Source of the DNA: Acidaminobacter sp.
GTDB taxonomy: Bacteria; Bacillota_A; Clostridia; Peptostreptococcales; Acidaminobacteraceae
Length of the DNA stretch: 64,000 nt
Direction: 5' to 3'
Assembly (NCBI GenBank): GCA_009881125.1
Contig: WXFH01000019.1
Coordinates: 124,001-188,000, forward strand
The notes beneath the pieces are model-generated. The model was not told the DNA's origin, made no database searches, and was given only the letters and a program-made list of their open reading frames with translations. The first letter of the stretch is position 1. The number at the start of each line of letters is the position of its first letter. Shown piece after piece: positions 1-8,936 of this stretch. A program made the position numbers and the translations under genes.

Positions 1-1667
1 TACTCAAAGAATTCTGGAAGGCGGTCGTGAGCGTTCGTAAATCCGGCTCTCTTGTTAAAGTCCCGCTCAACTTTAAGGACGGATTCGCCAAGCTTGTCGA
101 CATCTCCGGAAGTCAGGGACAGGCCGTATTGCGCATTGATCATGTCGATCAGTGCCTGATAGCCTTCAGGGCTGTCTGCGATGCCAAAGTAGACAAACAG
201 ACACATGCCGGTACTGTCGACCGCTGCAGTGCCAATCTGCATAGACCGGGCGTACTCGATCTGGCCGTCTTTTTTCAGCGGGTCAAGGTCGCCGCCGACC
301 TTCAGAATGTTGCCGGAGACACAATAGCCTGCAGTGTGGTCAGCGCCCATTGGGGTCGTGGCATAGGTTAAACCAATGCCTTTGACTGAGCGAGGATCGT
401 AAGCCGGGATCGCCTGGTCCTTGACGACAGGGGTTCTATAGAGGCCGCAGACTTTTCCTACGACAGCGCATCCTCCGCCCAGGATTCTGCCGAGTGGGGT
501 TGGAACAGCAATCTGTTTGATTGCGTCCAGAGCAGCTTCGCCGTCGCCCCAAGGCAATAAGCCGCCTTCCATAGCCGTCGCGACTGCGACGGAGACTTCG
601 ATGCTGTCCACGCCAATATCATCCATGGCGCGGTCCGCATAGGCGATCAGGTCCAGATTTTTGATGCCGGCGTCAGCGCCGAGGGCCCAAATCGTTTCAT
701 ACTCAAAGCCGCTTGTGATATATTTGCCTTGTTTGTCCGGGTACCACTGTGAGCATTTGATAATGCAGCCTCTGTGGCAGCCGTGGGAGACTTTGCCGTC
801 GCCGCCGCGCTCGGTAATGGTCGCGTTCATGGTCTCGCCGGAAATGATGTCGTTATGATCAATGCGGCCCTGGGTAAAGTTGTAGGAAGGAAGGCCGCCG
901 GCCTCGTTCAGAATATTGACCAGGACGTCCGTGCCGTAGGCTGCGAGGCCCTGACCTGATACCGGATGGGAGAGGAGGGCGTTTGCGAAGACTTTCGCAG
1001 CCGCTCTGAACTTCTCAGGCTCTGCGATAGGCACAGTGCCGGCGCCGGTATCATCCAGAATGACAGCTTTAACTTTTTTGGAGCCCATGACAGCACCCAG
1101 GCCACCGCGGCCTGCACTGCGGATGTTCCCTTCCGGATCCTTGAACGATATATTCGCGGAAGGCAGGCGGTGCTCACCTGCAGGACCGACTATTGCGATG
1201 CCGACATTCTTCCCGTGTTTCTCAGTCAGGAACGCAATGGCGTCATAATTGCCGCAGCCGCCCAGGATCTCGACCGGTGCTTCTTCAATGGCAACGTTGT
1301 CCATAGAGACCTTAATAACGTAAAATTTGTCGTCTTCCGGCATGCCTTCAATGACTAAGGCTTTTATGCCCATTTTGGCCATCTGTTGTGAAAAAACACC
1401 GCCGGTGTTGCATTCTTTAATAGTGCCTGTCAGTGGGCTCTTGGCTCCAACGGACAGACGTCCGGAATTTGGCGCGGAGGTGCCGCTCAGCAGGCCAGGC
1501 GCAAAAATTAATTTATTGTTTTTTCCCAGCGGGTGGCAGGTAGGTTTAACTTCATCATTGACGAAGCTGGAGGTGAGGGCGCGGCCGCCAAGGCCTATGT
1601 ACTGATTTGGGACAGCTTGGATCTCTATTTCCCTGGACGACATATTCACGCGGATAAACTTGTTCAT
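1..1667 (-). CDS. Aldehyde:ferredoxin oxidoreductase family protein (3' end beyond window)
   Basis: Tungsten-pterin, [4Fe-4S] oxidoreductase of the AOR family, expected to oxidise aldehydes to acids with ferredoxin as acceptor in the cytoplasm. About 555 codons are in the window against a family length near 600, so only the C-terminal tail is missing. It starts at ATG 1665-1667 behind a strong AAGGAGG site. The N-terminal pterin region (IGLGGRALTS, then SGRLSVGAKSPLTGT) is clear. Cluster ligands are visible as a CX3CX3C motif (C297, C301, C305) and a distal Cys near residue 489 in DSTGMC. A sigma-54 promoter lies directly upstream, and the activator gene is the next gene upstream on the same strand. 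The exact aldehyde substrate cannot be told from sequence; several AOR-family members act on other substrates. Confidence 0.93.
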   Translation of the reverse strand, partial: MNKFIRVNMSSREIEIQAVPNQYIGLGGRALTSSFVNDEVKPTCHPLGKNNKLIFAPGLLSGTSAPNSGRLSVGAKSPLTGTIKECNTGGVFSQQMAKMGIKALVIEGMPEDDKFYVIKVSMDNVAIEEAPVEILGGCGNYDAIAFLTEKHGKNVGIAIVGPAGEHRLPSANISFKDPEGNIRSAGRGGLGAVMGSKKVKAVILDDTGAGTVPIAEPEKFRAAAKVFANALLSHPVSGQGLAAYGTDVLVNILNEAGGLPSYNFTQGRIDHNDIISGETMNATITERGGDGKVSHGCHRGCIIKCSQWYPDKQGKYITSGFEYETIWALGADAGIKNLDLIAYADRAMDDIGVDSIEVSVAVATAMEGGLLPWGDGEAALDAIKQIAVPTPLGRILGGGCAVVGKVCGLYRTPVVKDQAIPAYDPRSVKGIGLTYATTPMGADHTAGYCVSGNILKVGGDLDPLKKDGQIEYARSMQIGTAAVDSTGMCLFVYFGIADSPEGYQALIDMINAQYGLSLTSGDVDKLGESVLKVERDFNKRAGFTNAHDRLPEFFE

Positions 1668-1702
1668 AAAACGCCTCCTTTTACTTTGTTGCAAACTAAT
1701 AC

Positions 1703-1719
1703 TGCAAATATTGTGCCAA
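1703..1719 (-). promoter_or_regulatory. Sigma-54 (-24/-12) promoter of the AOR gene
   Basis: On the minus strand the sequence reads TTGGCACAATATTTGCA. The invariant GG (-24) and GC (-12) are separated by exactly 10 bp, as sigma-54 promoters require. It lies about 35 bp upstream of the AOR start codon and downstream of the terminator of the activator gene. Confidence 0.9.
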
Positions 1720-1720
1720 A

Positions 1721-1748
1721 TAAAAAGACCGCTGTTTTCAAGCGGTCT
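1721..1748 (-). terminator. Intrinsic terminator of the sigma-54 activator gene
   Basis: On the minus strand an 8-bp GC-rich stem (AGACCGCT / AGCGGTCT) with a 7-nt loop is followed by a T-rich run. It sits between the activator stop and the AOR promoter, so AOR depends on its own promoter. Confidence 0.85.
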
Positions 1749-1762
1749 AATGTAGAGGGTTT

Positions 1763-1819
1763 GAACAATCTGAGAAGAGTGTTCTGAAGTTGAACATAAA
1801 TTGCATTTTTGAGATGTTC
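1763..1819. promoter_or_regulatory. Probable upstream activating sequences for the sigma-54 activator
   Basis: Two inverted pairs of GAACA/TGTTC half-sites occur at 1763-1767 with 1780-1784 and at 1792-1796 with 1815-1819. They lie 45-115 bp upstream of the -24 element, the usual place for enhancer sites of AAA+ activators. The same TGTTC half-site recurs three times just downstream of the activator's own promoter. Confidence 0.6.
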
Positions 1820-1828
1820 TAAAATGGA

Positions 1829-3754
1829 TCACTGATCGAAAGTTGAACAGTCGATCTTGAAAACTTCAATATTGCGGTAAAGGGTGTTTCTCGCAATGCC
1901 CAAAGCTTTAGCGCTTAATGAAATATTGCCGTTATATTTATCCAAGGTGCGGATGATATGACGCTTCTGAATCTCGTTCAGCGGCAGGTCGGCGTCCTGC
2001 TCCCGAGAGAGTCGCATAAGCGGCAGGCCTGAATGTTCTACAGGATCCAAAGATTGCAGTCGATTGATTTCCGGCACAGACTCGGTGTTGATCAATAGCT
2101 CAATGTAATTTTCCAGCTCGCGTATGTTGCCGGGCCAGTCGTAGTCTTGCAGCTGCTGAATTTGATCCTCACTCAACTGCAGAGGCTTCTTGTTCAGCCT
2201 CTTTGAAATCCGTTCTGTGAAAAATTCGATCAGAAGCGGGATATCATCTTTGCGCTGTCTGAGAGGCGGAAGGATAATTGGCAGGACATTCAGCCGGTAA
2301 TATAAATCCTTCCTGAAGTTGCCTTTGGCAACTTCCTCTTTGAGATCTTTGTTTGTCGCCGCAATGATTCTGACATCCACGACGAATTCCTTCATACTGC
2401 CCACACGGCTGATGGTGCCTTCTTCCAGAACCCTGAGCAGCCGTGTCTGCATGTCCAGCGGCATTTCTCCGACCTCATCCAGAAATAAGGTGCCGCCGTC
2501 CGCAATTTCAAATTTCCCGGGATTTCCGGACGTCTTGGCGCCTGTAAAGGCGCCTTCTTCATAACCAAAGAGCTCGGCTTCAATCAACGTCTTTGGAATT
2601 GCGCCGCAGTTCAAAGCCACGAAGGGTTCCTCGCGCCGGTCAGAGTGATTGTGAATGGCTTGGGCAAAAAGCTCCTTGCCTGTGCCGCTTTCACCCAGAA
2701 TAAGGATGCCGGAACGGCTGTCTGCGATTTTTTTTGAGAATTCAACAACCTTAGTGAACTGTCTGTTTTCGCCAATAATCTTGTCAAAGGTATAGACAGC
2801 CTTTCTGCCCATGATCCGGTTGGCCAGCTTCCTGATTTTTTTGACGTCTTTGAAGACCATTATAATATCAATCAATTTATTTTGGCTGTTGATAATAGGG
2901 TAGGTGCTCAAATTGAGCATGGCCTTATTTTTCCTTGAATTGACCACGACTTCTTCGTCCGAGAAGCCGCGGCGGGCCGCAGAAGCCGTCAGAACCTGCT
3001 CCCAGCCCTCAAACAATTGCCATACTTTCATAGATCTGATCTCACCCTGAGTATAGCCGAAGAGATCAGGGACATAGTGGCTCACAGTTTTAATAGTCCC
3101 GTCGAGATCTGCTGTCAGGATGCCGGCTGAAATGCTGTCAATAATTGCGTCATTATAGAGCTTGGCCATCTCCAGAGCGACATTGTATTCCTGAACCTGC
3201 AGCATCCGCTCGATAGCCTTGGCCGCAGCCACTACCATGCCGAGGGTGTGGGGATGAACCAGCTCAGAATAGCCTGTCAGATCCAGGGAGCCTATAATCT
3301 TGCCGGAGGTGTCGCAAATCGGTGAAGCGGAGCAAGTCCACTTGTGATACGCCTCAATGTAATGTTCATCCCCTGAAACCTGAACCGGCATCCTCTCCAC
3401 CAAGGCAGTTCCCATGGCGTTCGTCCCTATATTGGTTTCATCCATGAACGCGCCGGGCATCATTTTGTAGGAAAAAGCCTCAGTGAGAATAGACTCATCG
3501 CCAATAATTGAAAGAATGCAGCCTTCTTCGTCTGTCAAGATCGCGAAAAAATCTGTTCCCTTCACAAAATTATAAAGCTGATTCATAAAAGGCTCAGCCG
3601 TGCCAATCAGGGTTTGGTGGTCCGACATCCGCTCGAACAGCTGGTCGCCATCCAAAATGCGCTTGCTGTAGACTCTGTCCCGCCCAATGTTCAGTGCATC
3701 GCAGCGCTTATGGGACCTTACTATAAATTCCTTGGTCGAAGATGGCTTTTTCAC
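1829..3754 (-). CDS. Sigma-54-dependent transcriptional activator (AcoR-like, GAF-PAS-AAA+-Fis)
   Basis: Enhancer-binding activator of sigma-54 RNA polymerase. I start it at GTG 3752-3754, eight bases after an AGGAGG site, giving 641 residues, the usual AcoR length; the longer open frame to 4006 has an implausible N-terminus. Order of domains: GAF-like sensor (~60-210), PAS (~215-320), AAA+ with Walker A GESGTGKE (~353) and the sigma-54 contact loop GAFTGA (~400), and a C-terminal Fis helix-turn-helix (ISLSAKALGIARNTLYRNI). It faces the AOR gene with a terminator and a -24/-12 promoter between them, so it very likely controls AOR. The inducer is unknown; aldehydes or their precursor alcohols and diols are plausible from AcoR relatives. 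Confidence 0.93.
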   Translation of the reverse strand: MKKPSSTKEFIVRSHKRCDALNIGRDRVYSKRILDGDQLFERMSDHQTLIGTAEPFMNQLYNFVKGTDFFAILTDEEGCILSIIGDESILTEAFSYKMMPGAFMDETNIGTNAMGTALVERMPVQVSGDEHYIEAYHKWTCSASPICDTSGKIIGSLDLTGYSELVHPHTLGMVVAAAKAIERMLQVQEYNVALEMAKLYNDAIIDSISAGILTADLDGTIKTVSHYVPDLFGYTQGEIRSMKVWQLFEGWEQVLTASAARRGFSDEEVVVNSRKNKAMLNLSTYPIINSQNKLIDIIMVFKDVKKIRKLANRIMGRKAVYTFDKIIGENRQFTKVVEFSKKIADSRSGILILGESGTGKELFAQAIHNHSDRREEPFVALNCGAIPKTLIEAELFGYEEGAFTGAKTSGNPGKFEIADGGTLFLDEVGEMPLDMQTRLLRVLEEGTISRVGSMKEFVVDVRIIAATNKDLKEEVAKGNFRKDLYYRLNVLPIILPPLRQRKDDIPLLIEFFTERISKRLNKKPLQLSEDQIQQLQDYDWPGNIRELENYIELLINTESVPEINRLQSLDPVEHSGLPLMRLSREQDADLPLNEIQKRHIIRTLDKYNGNISLSAKALGIARNTLYRNIEVFKIDCSTFDQ

Positions 3755-3870
3755 GGAAATAACCTCCTGTTTGGGCCTGACAACCCGGGGAATGTTAGGC
3801 ATGTGTGTGGTCCGGTGGTATGAGTATAACGACAGATGCTCAGCACGATGATTAATAACGCTCCACAATT

Positions 3871-3933
3871 GAACATTGTAACGTAATGGAACATTTCTGA
3901 ACAAATTATAGCACAGCATGCGTTCAATCACAA
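3871..3933 (-). promoter_or_regulatory. Sigma-70 promoter of the activator gene with three TGTTC half-sites
   Basis: On the minus strand TTGTGA (3928-3933) and TATAAT (3905-3910) are separated by 17 bp. Three direct TGTTC half-sites follow at 3899-3903, 3889-3893 and 3871-3875, overlapping the start of transcription. Because the same half-site occurs upstream of the AOR promoter, autorepression by the activator is inferred. Confidence 0.6.
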
Positions 3934-4441
3934 TCTGGCAGAATGAACAGACAAGATCACTGCAGAGAACTTCACTTTGATGAATGAAGGGCAGAATCAA
4001 AATCAAAGGCAGCCTGTAAGCTGTAAGTTCTAAGGCCTCATTTGATTAATAGTAAACGATTGATAATTATTAAAAATTGCAAGAATGTTTGCGGATTAGA
4101 TTCAATCGAATAAGTGACATCATGACAGTTGGTCAAATACTTACCCCTACGAGTTGGTAAACCACAAAAGCAACTGTGTTTAACGTACAAAAGATTACCC
4201 AAATGTTACAAAACCTTAAATTTAGATTTCGCTGTAGCCATTGATAGTTGTGGGCTGGTGGATTAAGATAGGATTAACGTGAACGGCAAAGAAATTTAAT
4301 AATTTTAATCTCCGGGTTGTTTGTGACGCGAATAATTGATAATGAATTCCGCACATTTCAAGTCGCAACAGATGTGATTGCAATTATTAAACTTTGTCAA
4401 AGGCGCAATGGATTAGAAACTATTTGAAAGGAGCTGAGAAT
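3934..4441. other. AT-rich intergenic region between the activator gene and oppB
   Basis: About 500 bases with no convincing gene; a short open frame from 4394 joins oppB in frame but lacks its own ribosome site. The region must hold the oppB promoter, but I see no strong -35/-10 pair. TGTTACAAAA at 4204-4213, followed by TTAAAT and AGATTTCG, recurs in the same order of elements upstream of oppA (8722-8731 onward), suggesting common control of the two transcripts. Confidence 0.5.
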
Positions 4442-5362
4442 TTGGGCAAGTATATCATTCGAAGATTAATCTCCATGATCATCACTCTTGTCTTTGTCGC
4501 ATCCATTACCTTTTTTCTGATGCACGCAGTACCGGGCGGTCCGTTCCAAAGTGAAAAGGCGCTTCCGGAAGCCGTCATCCAGGCGTTGAATGAGAAGTAT
4601 CACCTCGACGACCCGCTTTGGAAGCAATATCTCGACTACATGAAAGGGGTTTTCACTTTTCAGTTGGGACCGTCTTTCAAACGAGTTGGCACAACGGTCA
4701 ATGATTTGATTATCGCAGGTTTTCCATACTCTGCTAAGCTGGGCTTTTTCGCCACGCTGGCCATTGTCGCACTTGGCATACCGGCAGGAATTATTTCAGC
4801 CTTGAAGTCAAACAAATGGCAGGATTATCTTGTCACAATCCTGGCTACGGTGGGCGTCGCGGTTCCAAGTTTCGTCATAGGTGCACTTTTTATCTATGTT
4901 TTCAGCTCCAAGCTGGGTTGGCTGCCATCCTTTGGCCTGACAAGCTGGAAACACTATATAGGACCGGTTATAGCGTTAAGTGGTTTTTCGCTGGCTTTCG
5001 TTGCACGTCTGACCAGATCCAGTGTTCTGGAAGTCATGCAGCAGGACTACATAAGAACTGCCAGGGCGAAAGGCCTTCCGGAGATTGTCGTTATTGTCAA
5101 GCATGCGCTTAAAAACGCTTTGATCCCGGTAGTCACTTACCTTGGTCCTATGATCGCTGCTATGATGACAGGATCCTTTATTGTGGAAAAGATTTTTGCG
5201 ATTCCCGGCATGGGTAAATATTTCGTCGAAAGCGTCAGCAGCCGCGACTATACGGTTCTGATGGGCACGACGATCTTTTACGCCGCCTTCTCCATCACGA
5301 TGATTTTCGTGGTCGACATCGCTTACGGATTTATCGATCCAAGAATCAAACTCGGAGATTAG
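4442..5362 (+). CDS. oppB: Oligopeptide/dipeptide ABC transporter permease OppB/DppB
   Basis: Inner-membrane permease of a peptide-class ABC importer, about 306 residues with six membrane segments. The start is taken as TTG 4442 behind AAGGAG, which gives the canonical N-terminus GKYIIRRLISM; the upstream ATG at 4394 would add 16 atypical residues and has no good ribosome site. The first segment and the HAVPGGPF motif are typical of DppB, and the EAA loop is seen in DYIRTARAKGLPE, the contact for the ATPases. First gene of oppB-oppC-oppD-oppF with 10-20 bp gaps. Confidence 0.95.
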   Translation: MGKYIIRRLISMIITLVFVASITFFLMHAVPGGPFQSEKALPEAVIQALNEKYHLDDPLWKQYLDYMKGVFTFQLGPSFKRVGTTVNDLIIAGFPYSAKLGFFATLAIVALGIPAGIISALKSNKWQDYLVTILATVGVAVPSFVIGALFIYVFSSKLGWLPSFGLTSWKHYIGPVIALSGFSLAFVARLTRSSVLEVMQQDYIRTARAKGLPEIVVIVKHALKNALIPVVTYLGPMIAAMMTGSFIVEKIFAIPGMGKYFVESVSSRDYTVLMGTTIFYAAFSITMIFVVDIAYGFIDPRIKLGD

Positions 5363-5373
5363 GAGGGCTGACC

Positions 5374-6573
5374 ATGACAGATCAATTTAAAATAACGCCG
5401 GACCTATGGGAGCCAATCGTCATAGAGGACCGGGAAAAGGACAAGATTGTCCGGAAGAGTCTGACTTATTGGCAGGACGCTTGGCGGCGCCTCAAGAAAA
5501 ATCATTTGTCCATGCTTGGACTTGGCGTGATCTTTCTTCTGGCATTCGCAGCCATTATTGGTCCAACATTATCTCCATACTCATACTCAGATCAGGATCT
5601 CAACATGTCGAATATGCCGCCGCGGCTCGAGCTTCATAAGCTTGAGGATGGCACCTTTGTTCACGTCCACAAAGAGTACCGGCTCTATGAAGTCTCTGAA
5701 TCCGGAGAAATCCTGAGCCGCATTCAGCATACTAAAGAAGACATGATCAATAAAACGCGTGAATTTGAATTTAACGGCAATGAAATTGTCATTGATTATA
5801 AACTTGCCGCGATCAACAAAGATGTTCCGAATGCTCCAAAGTTTACGCTGACCATCAATGGTCAGCAAAATGACACTGCTGACAAAACGGTTTGGAATAA
5901 GACCTACTTGTTCGGAACCGATACACTTGGCAGAGATATTTTTGTCCGAAACCTCTTTGGCGCTAGAATTTCACTTCTAATCGCTCTCGTCGCCACGATT
6001 GTTCAATTCTTTATTGGTGTCATATACGGCGGTGTCTCCGGTTATGTTGGAGGCCGCGTGGACAACTTCATGATGAGGGTCGTCGATATTGTCGACACCA
6101 TTCCGCTAATGCTATATGTCATTTTGCTGATGGTGGTTCTGGGGGCAGGTCTCATGACGATCATCATCGCGCTGGGATCGGTCTACTGGGTCCGCATGGC
6201 GCGACTGGTCCGGGGCCAAGTTCTCAGTATCAAAGAGAATGAGTTCATTCTGGCGGCAAGAACTCTGGGTGCTAGTCCGTGGAGAATCATGGTACGCCAT
6301 CTGATTCCGAACTCTATGGGCGCAATTATTGTCTCCCTGGCCATGATGGTGCCAAGTGCCATCTTTACGGAATCCTTCCTTAGCTTTATCGGTCTTGGCG
6401 TCAGTGCCCCTCAGGCGTCCTGGGGAACATTGGCGAGTGACGCCATGGGCGGGCTCAGAACCTATGCTTATCAGCTGTTTGTGCCTTCCTTCTTTATCAG
6501 TATGACGGTCCTTTCCTTTAACTTCCTTGGGGACGGTCTGCGCGACGCACTCGATCCAAGACTTCGCAAATAG
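5374..6573 (+). CDS. oppC: Oligopeptide/dipeptide ABC transporter permease OppC/DppC with enlarged extracytoplasmic insert
   Basis: Second membrane subunit of the peptide importer. It has an N-terminal cytoplasmic stretch, one membrane segment near residues 45-65, then about 100 charged residues (roughly 70-175) before the conserved core that starts with FGTDTLGRDIFVRNLFGARIS. The EAA loop (NEFILAARTLGASPWRIM) is intact. At 399 residues it is about 100 longer than the usual 280-300, because of the insert between segments 1 and 2, which would face outward and may touch the binding lipoprotein. Ribosome site AGGAGG precedes ATG 5374; gene spacing shows translation with oppB. Confidence 0.95.
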   Translation: MTDQFKITPDLWEPIVIEDREKDKIVRKSLTYWQDAWRRLKKNHLSMLGLGVIFLLAFAAIIGPTLSPYSYSDQDLNMSNMPPRLELHKLEDGTFVHVHKEYRLYEVSESGEILSRIQHTKEDMINKTREFEFNGNEIVIDYKLAAINKDVPNAPKFTLTINGQQNDTADKTVWNKTYLFGTDTLGRDIFVRNLFGARISLLIALVATIVQFFIGVIYGGVSGYVGGRVDNFMMRVVDIVDTIPLMLYVILLMVVLGAGLMTIIIALGSVYWVRMARLVRGQVLSIKENEFILAARTLGASPWRIMVRHLIPNSMGAIIVSLAMMVPSAIFTESFLSFIGLGVSAPQASWGTLASDAMGGLRTYAYQLFVPSFFISMTVLSFNFLGDGLRDALDPRLRK

Positions 6574-6590
6574 AAAGGAGCGACGAACAG

Positions 6591-7610
6591 ATGACGGAAA
6601 AAATACTTGAAGTCAAAAATATGAAGACTTCGTTTTATACTCATGTCGGTGAAGTTCAGGCTGTACGCGGCGTCAGTTTTCACCTTGACAAAGGAGAAGC
6701 CCTTGGCATCGTTGGCGAATCCGGCAGCGGAAAAAGCGTTACCTCCATGTCGGTCATGAGACTGCTTCAATACCCAGGCACCATTAAAGAAGGAGAGGTC
6801 TTCTTTAAAGGTGAGGACCTCGTCAAGAAATCCAAAGCAGAGATGATGAGTGTTCGAGGCAATCAGATAGCTATGATTTTCCAGGATCCAATGACCTCCC
6901 TTAATCCAGTCTACACAATTGGAAATCAGATCATGGAGGCGGTGATCCGCCACCAGAAAGTCAGCAAAGCTGAAGCCAGAGAGCGGGCTATTGATATGCT
7001 GAAGCTCGTCGGTATTCCTTCGCCGGAAACCCGTGTGGATAACTATCCCCATGAATTCAGCGGCGGTATGAGGCAGCGTGCCATGATTGCCATTGCACTT
7101 TCCTGTCAGCCGGATCTTCTGATTGCGGATGAACCGACAACCGCACTTGATGTCACTATTCAGGCGCAGATCCTTGAGCTTCTGAAGGACCTTAAGAAAA
7201 AGGTCAATACCTCCATTATTCTGATCACTCACGATCTGGGCGTCGTTGCAGATGTCTGCAGCCGCATCATCGTCATGTATGGCGGTCTGATTATGGAAGA
7301 AGGCCGTGCCGAGGACATTTTTTACGAACCCCTTCACCCTTACACCATGGGACTCCTGAAGTCTATCCCTAGGTTAGACCTTGGTCACAAGCAGCGTCTG
7401 GTGCCTATTCCGGGTTCGCCGCCGGATCTGATCAAACCGCCAAAAGGCTGTCCGTTTGCTGCCCGTTGCCCTTATGCCATGAAAATCTGCCTCGAGCATC
7501 AGCCTGGGTATTATGAGCGAAAGCCTGGCCATAAAGCGGCATGTTGGCTCTATCATCAAGATGCCCCAACTTGGGAGCTCGATACGGGTGTCAGGAGGGT
7601 GAAGGGATAA
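6591..7610 (+). CDS. oppD: Peptide ABC transporter ATP-binding protein OppD/DppD
   Basis: One of the two ATPases that drive the importer. Walker A GESGSGKS, signature [15 protein letters not shown], Walker [13 protein letters not shown] and the switch His in LITHDLGVV are all intact. The C-terminal oligopeptide-transporter extension is present with four cysteines ([14 protein letters not shown] and the following C), which in relatives may bind an Fe-S cluster or zinc. AAAGGAG precedes ATG 6591; the stop overlaps the next start (TAATG). Confidence 0.96.
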   Translation: MTEKILEVKNMKTSFYTHVGEVQAVRGVSFHLDKGEALGIVGESGSGKSVTSMSVMRLLQYPGTIKEGEVFFKGEDLVKKSKAEMMSVRGNQIAMIFQDPMTSLNPVYTIGNQIMEAVIRHQKVSKAEARERAIDMLKLVGIPSPETRVDNYPHEFSGGMRQRAMIAIALSCQPDLLIADEPTTALDVTIQAQILELLKDLKKKVNTSIILITHDLGVVADVCSRIIVMYGGLIMEEGRAEDIFYEPLHPYTMGLLKSIPRLDLGHKQRLVPIPGSPPDLIKPPKGCPFAARCPYAMKICLEHQPGYYERKPGHKAACWLYHQDAPTWELDTGVRRVKG

Positions 7611-8623
7611 TGGAAAAAATAATGAATGAAACAACTCCGAAAGAAATATTGCTCGAAGTCAGAAATTTAAAGAAGTATTTCCCTATTCATAAAGGGATTT
7701 TCGGCACTAAAAAGACGAATGTTCAGGCTGTTGATGATATTAGTTTTTATATCTACAAAGGGGAGACTCTGGGACTGGTTGGTGAATCCGGGTGCGGCAA
7801 GTCCACCGCCGGCAGAACGATCATCCGCCTATACAATCCAACAGCGGGCGAGATTATTTTCGATGGTGCTGAAATCAGCAAGATGGATGAAAATGAGCTG
7901 AAGCCCTTCAGAAAGAGAATGCAGATGATTTTCCAGGATCCTTATGCGTCGTTGAACTCAAGAATGACGGTCGGAGATATCATTGGAGAGCCCATTGACA
8001 TTCACAACATTGCAACTGGTGAAGCGCGCCAGAAAATGATTTATGACCTTCTTGAGCGCGTCGGACTCAGCAAGGATCACGCCAGCCGGTATCCCCATGA
8101 GTTCAGCGGCGGCCAGCGTCAACGGATCGGCATAGCCCGCTCATTGGCGGTCGAACCGGATTTTATCATTTGCGATGAGCCTATTTCAGCACTGGATGTT
8201 TCAATTCAAGCTCAGGTTGTCAATATGCTGGAAGACCTTCAACAAGAGTTTGGTTTGACATACCTTTTCATTGCTCATGACTTATCCATGGTTAAGCACA
8301 TCTCTGACCGGATTGGCGTTATGTACCTGGGCAAGTTAGTGGAGCTCTCCTCAAGTAAAGCGTTATATGAGAAACCAATGCATCCATACACGCAGGCGCT
8401 TCTGTCCGCAATTCCAATTCCGGATCCGGAGGTGACTCATGCCAAGCACCGCATTGTCCTGGAGGGTGATGTTCCAAGCCCGATCAACCCACCTTCCGGT
8501 TGCCGTTTCAGAACGCGCTGTCAGTATGCCTTTGACCGGTGTACAGTTGAGGAGCCGGTGTTCCAGGATATGGGTGAGGGTCACATGGTTGCTTGCCATT
8601 TGATGGACAATGGCAAGGCTTGA
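7610..8623 (+). CDS. oppF: Peptide ABC transporter ATP-binding protein OppF/DppF
   Basis: Second ATPase of the importer, 337 residues. Start taken at ATG 7610, which overlaps the oppD stop and follows AGGAGGGTGAAGGGA; an upstream in-frame start at 7541 lies inside oppD and is not needed. Walker A GESGCGKS, signature [15 protein letters not shown], Walker [13 protein letters not shown] and [10 protein letters not shown] are clear. The C-terminal [14 protein letters not shown] motif matches the OppF extension. Last gene of the BCDF block; a 9-bp hairpin spans its end (8592-8617). Confidence 0.96.
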   Translation: MEKIMNETTPKEILLEVRNLKKYFPIHKGIFGTKKTNVQAVDDISFYIYKGETLGLVGESGCGKSTAGRTIIRLYNPTAGEIIFDGAEISKMDENELKPFRKRMQMIFQDPYASLNSRMTVGDIIGEPIDIHNIATGEARQKMIYDLLERVGLSKDHASRYPHEFSGGQRQRIGIARSLAVEPDFIICDEPISALDVSIQAQVVNMLEDLQQEFGLTYLFIAHDLSMVKHISDRIGVMYLGKLVELSSSKALYEKPMHPYTQALLSAIPIPDPEVTHAKHRIVLEGDVPSPINPPSGCRFRTRCQYAFDRCTVEEPVFQDMGEGHMVACHLMDNGKA

Positions 8624-8650
8624 TTAAATAATTATTCACCTTGTGAATAG
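8592..8650 (+). other. Two stem-loops at the end of oppF
   Basis: A 9-bp stem CTTGCCATT / AATGGCAAG (8592-8617) overlaps the oppF stop codon, and a second weak stem ATTCAC / GTGAAT lies at 8634-8648. Neither is followed by a T-run, so they look like RNA-stabilising or attenuating hairpins rather than a full terminator between oppF and oppA. Confidence 0.45.
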
Positions 8651-8936
8651 TTATAACATTGATTAAAATATGACGAAATCTTCAGAAGTCAGCATTTACA
8701 GAAACTCTGATGATTTCGAATTGTTACAAAATTTTAAATATTGTTTTGTCTCGACGCCTTGAACCCATGAGTAATTTACATTAATATTAAAATATCCTTA
8801 AAATTTAAGTTAAATGCTAAGATTTCGTCGTATCCAAATCCACACTGATTTATTTGCGTGTAACACGGGAGTGGGATCCCTGTGAGTTGCGCTGATAAAT
8901 AGAGCATTACACTACTAGATAATGGAGGGGATTTGT
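8651..8936. promoter_or_regulatory. Regulatory region upstream of oppA
   Basis: Close to 300 non-coding, AT-rich bases. It contains a perfect 11-bp inverted repeat, GACGAAATCTT at 8672-8682 and AAGATTTCGTC at 8819-8829, and the TGTTACAAAA element (8722-8731) shared with the oppB upstream region. A short hairpin CACGGGA / TCCCTGTG lies at about 8866-8884, just upstream of the ribosome site. No consensus promoter is certain. Confidence 0.45.

Noticed and set aside
27..1358. Several rightward open frames over the AOR gene
   Set aside because: The complementary strand encodes a continuous AOR protein with all cluster ligands; the rightward frames are shadows.
6471..7337. 288-codon open frame antisense to oppC/oppD
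   Set aside because: Shadow of a clear ABC ATPase gene; no ribosome site and no recognisable product.
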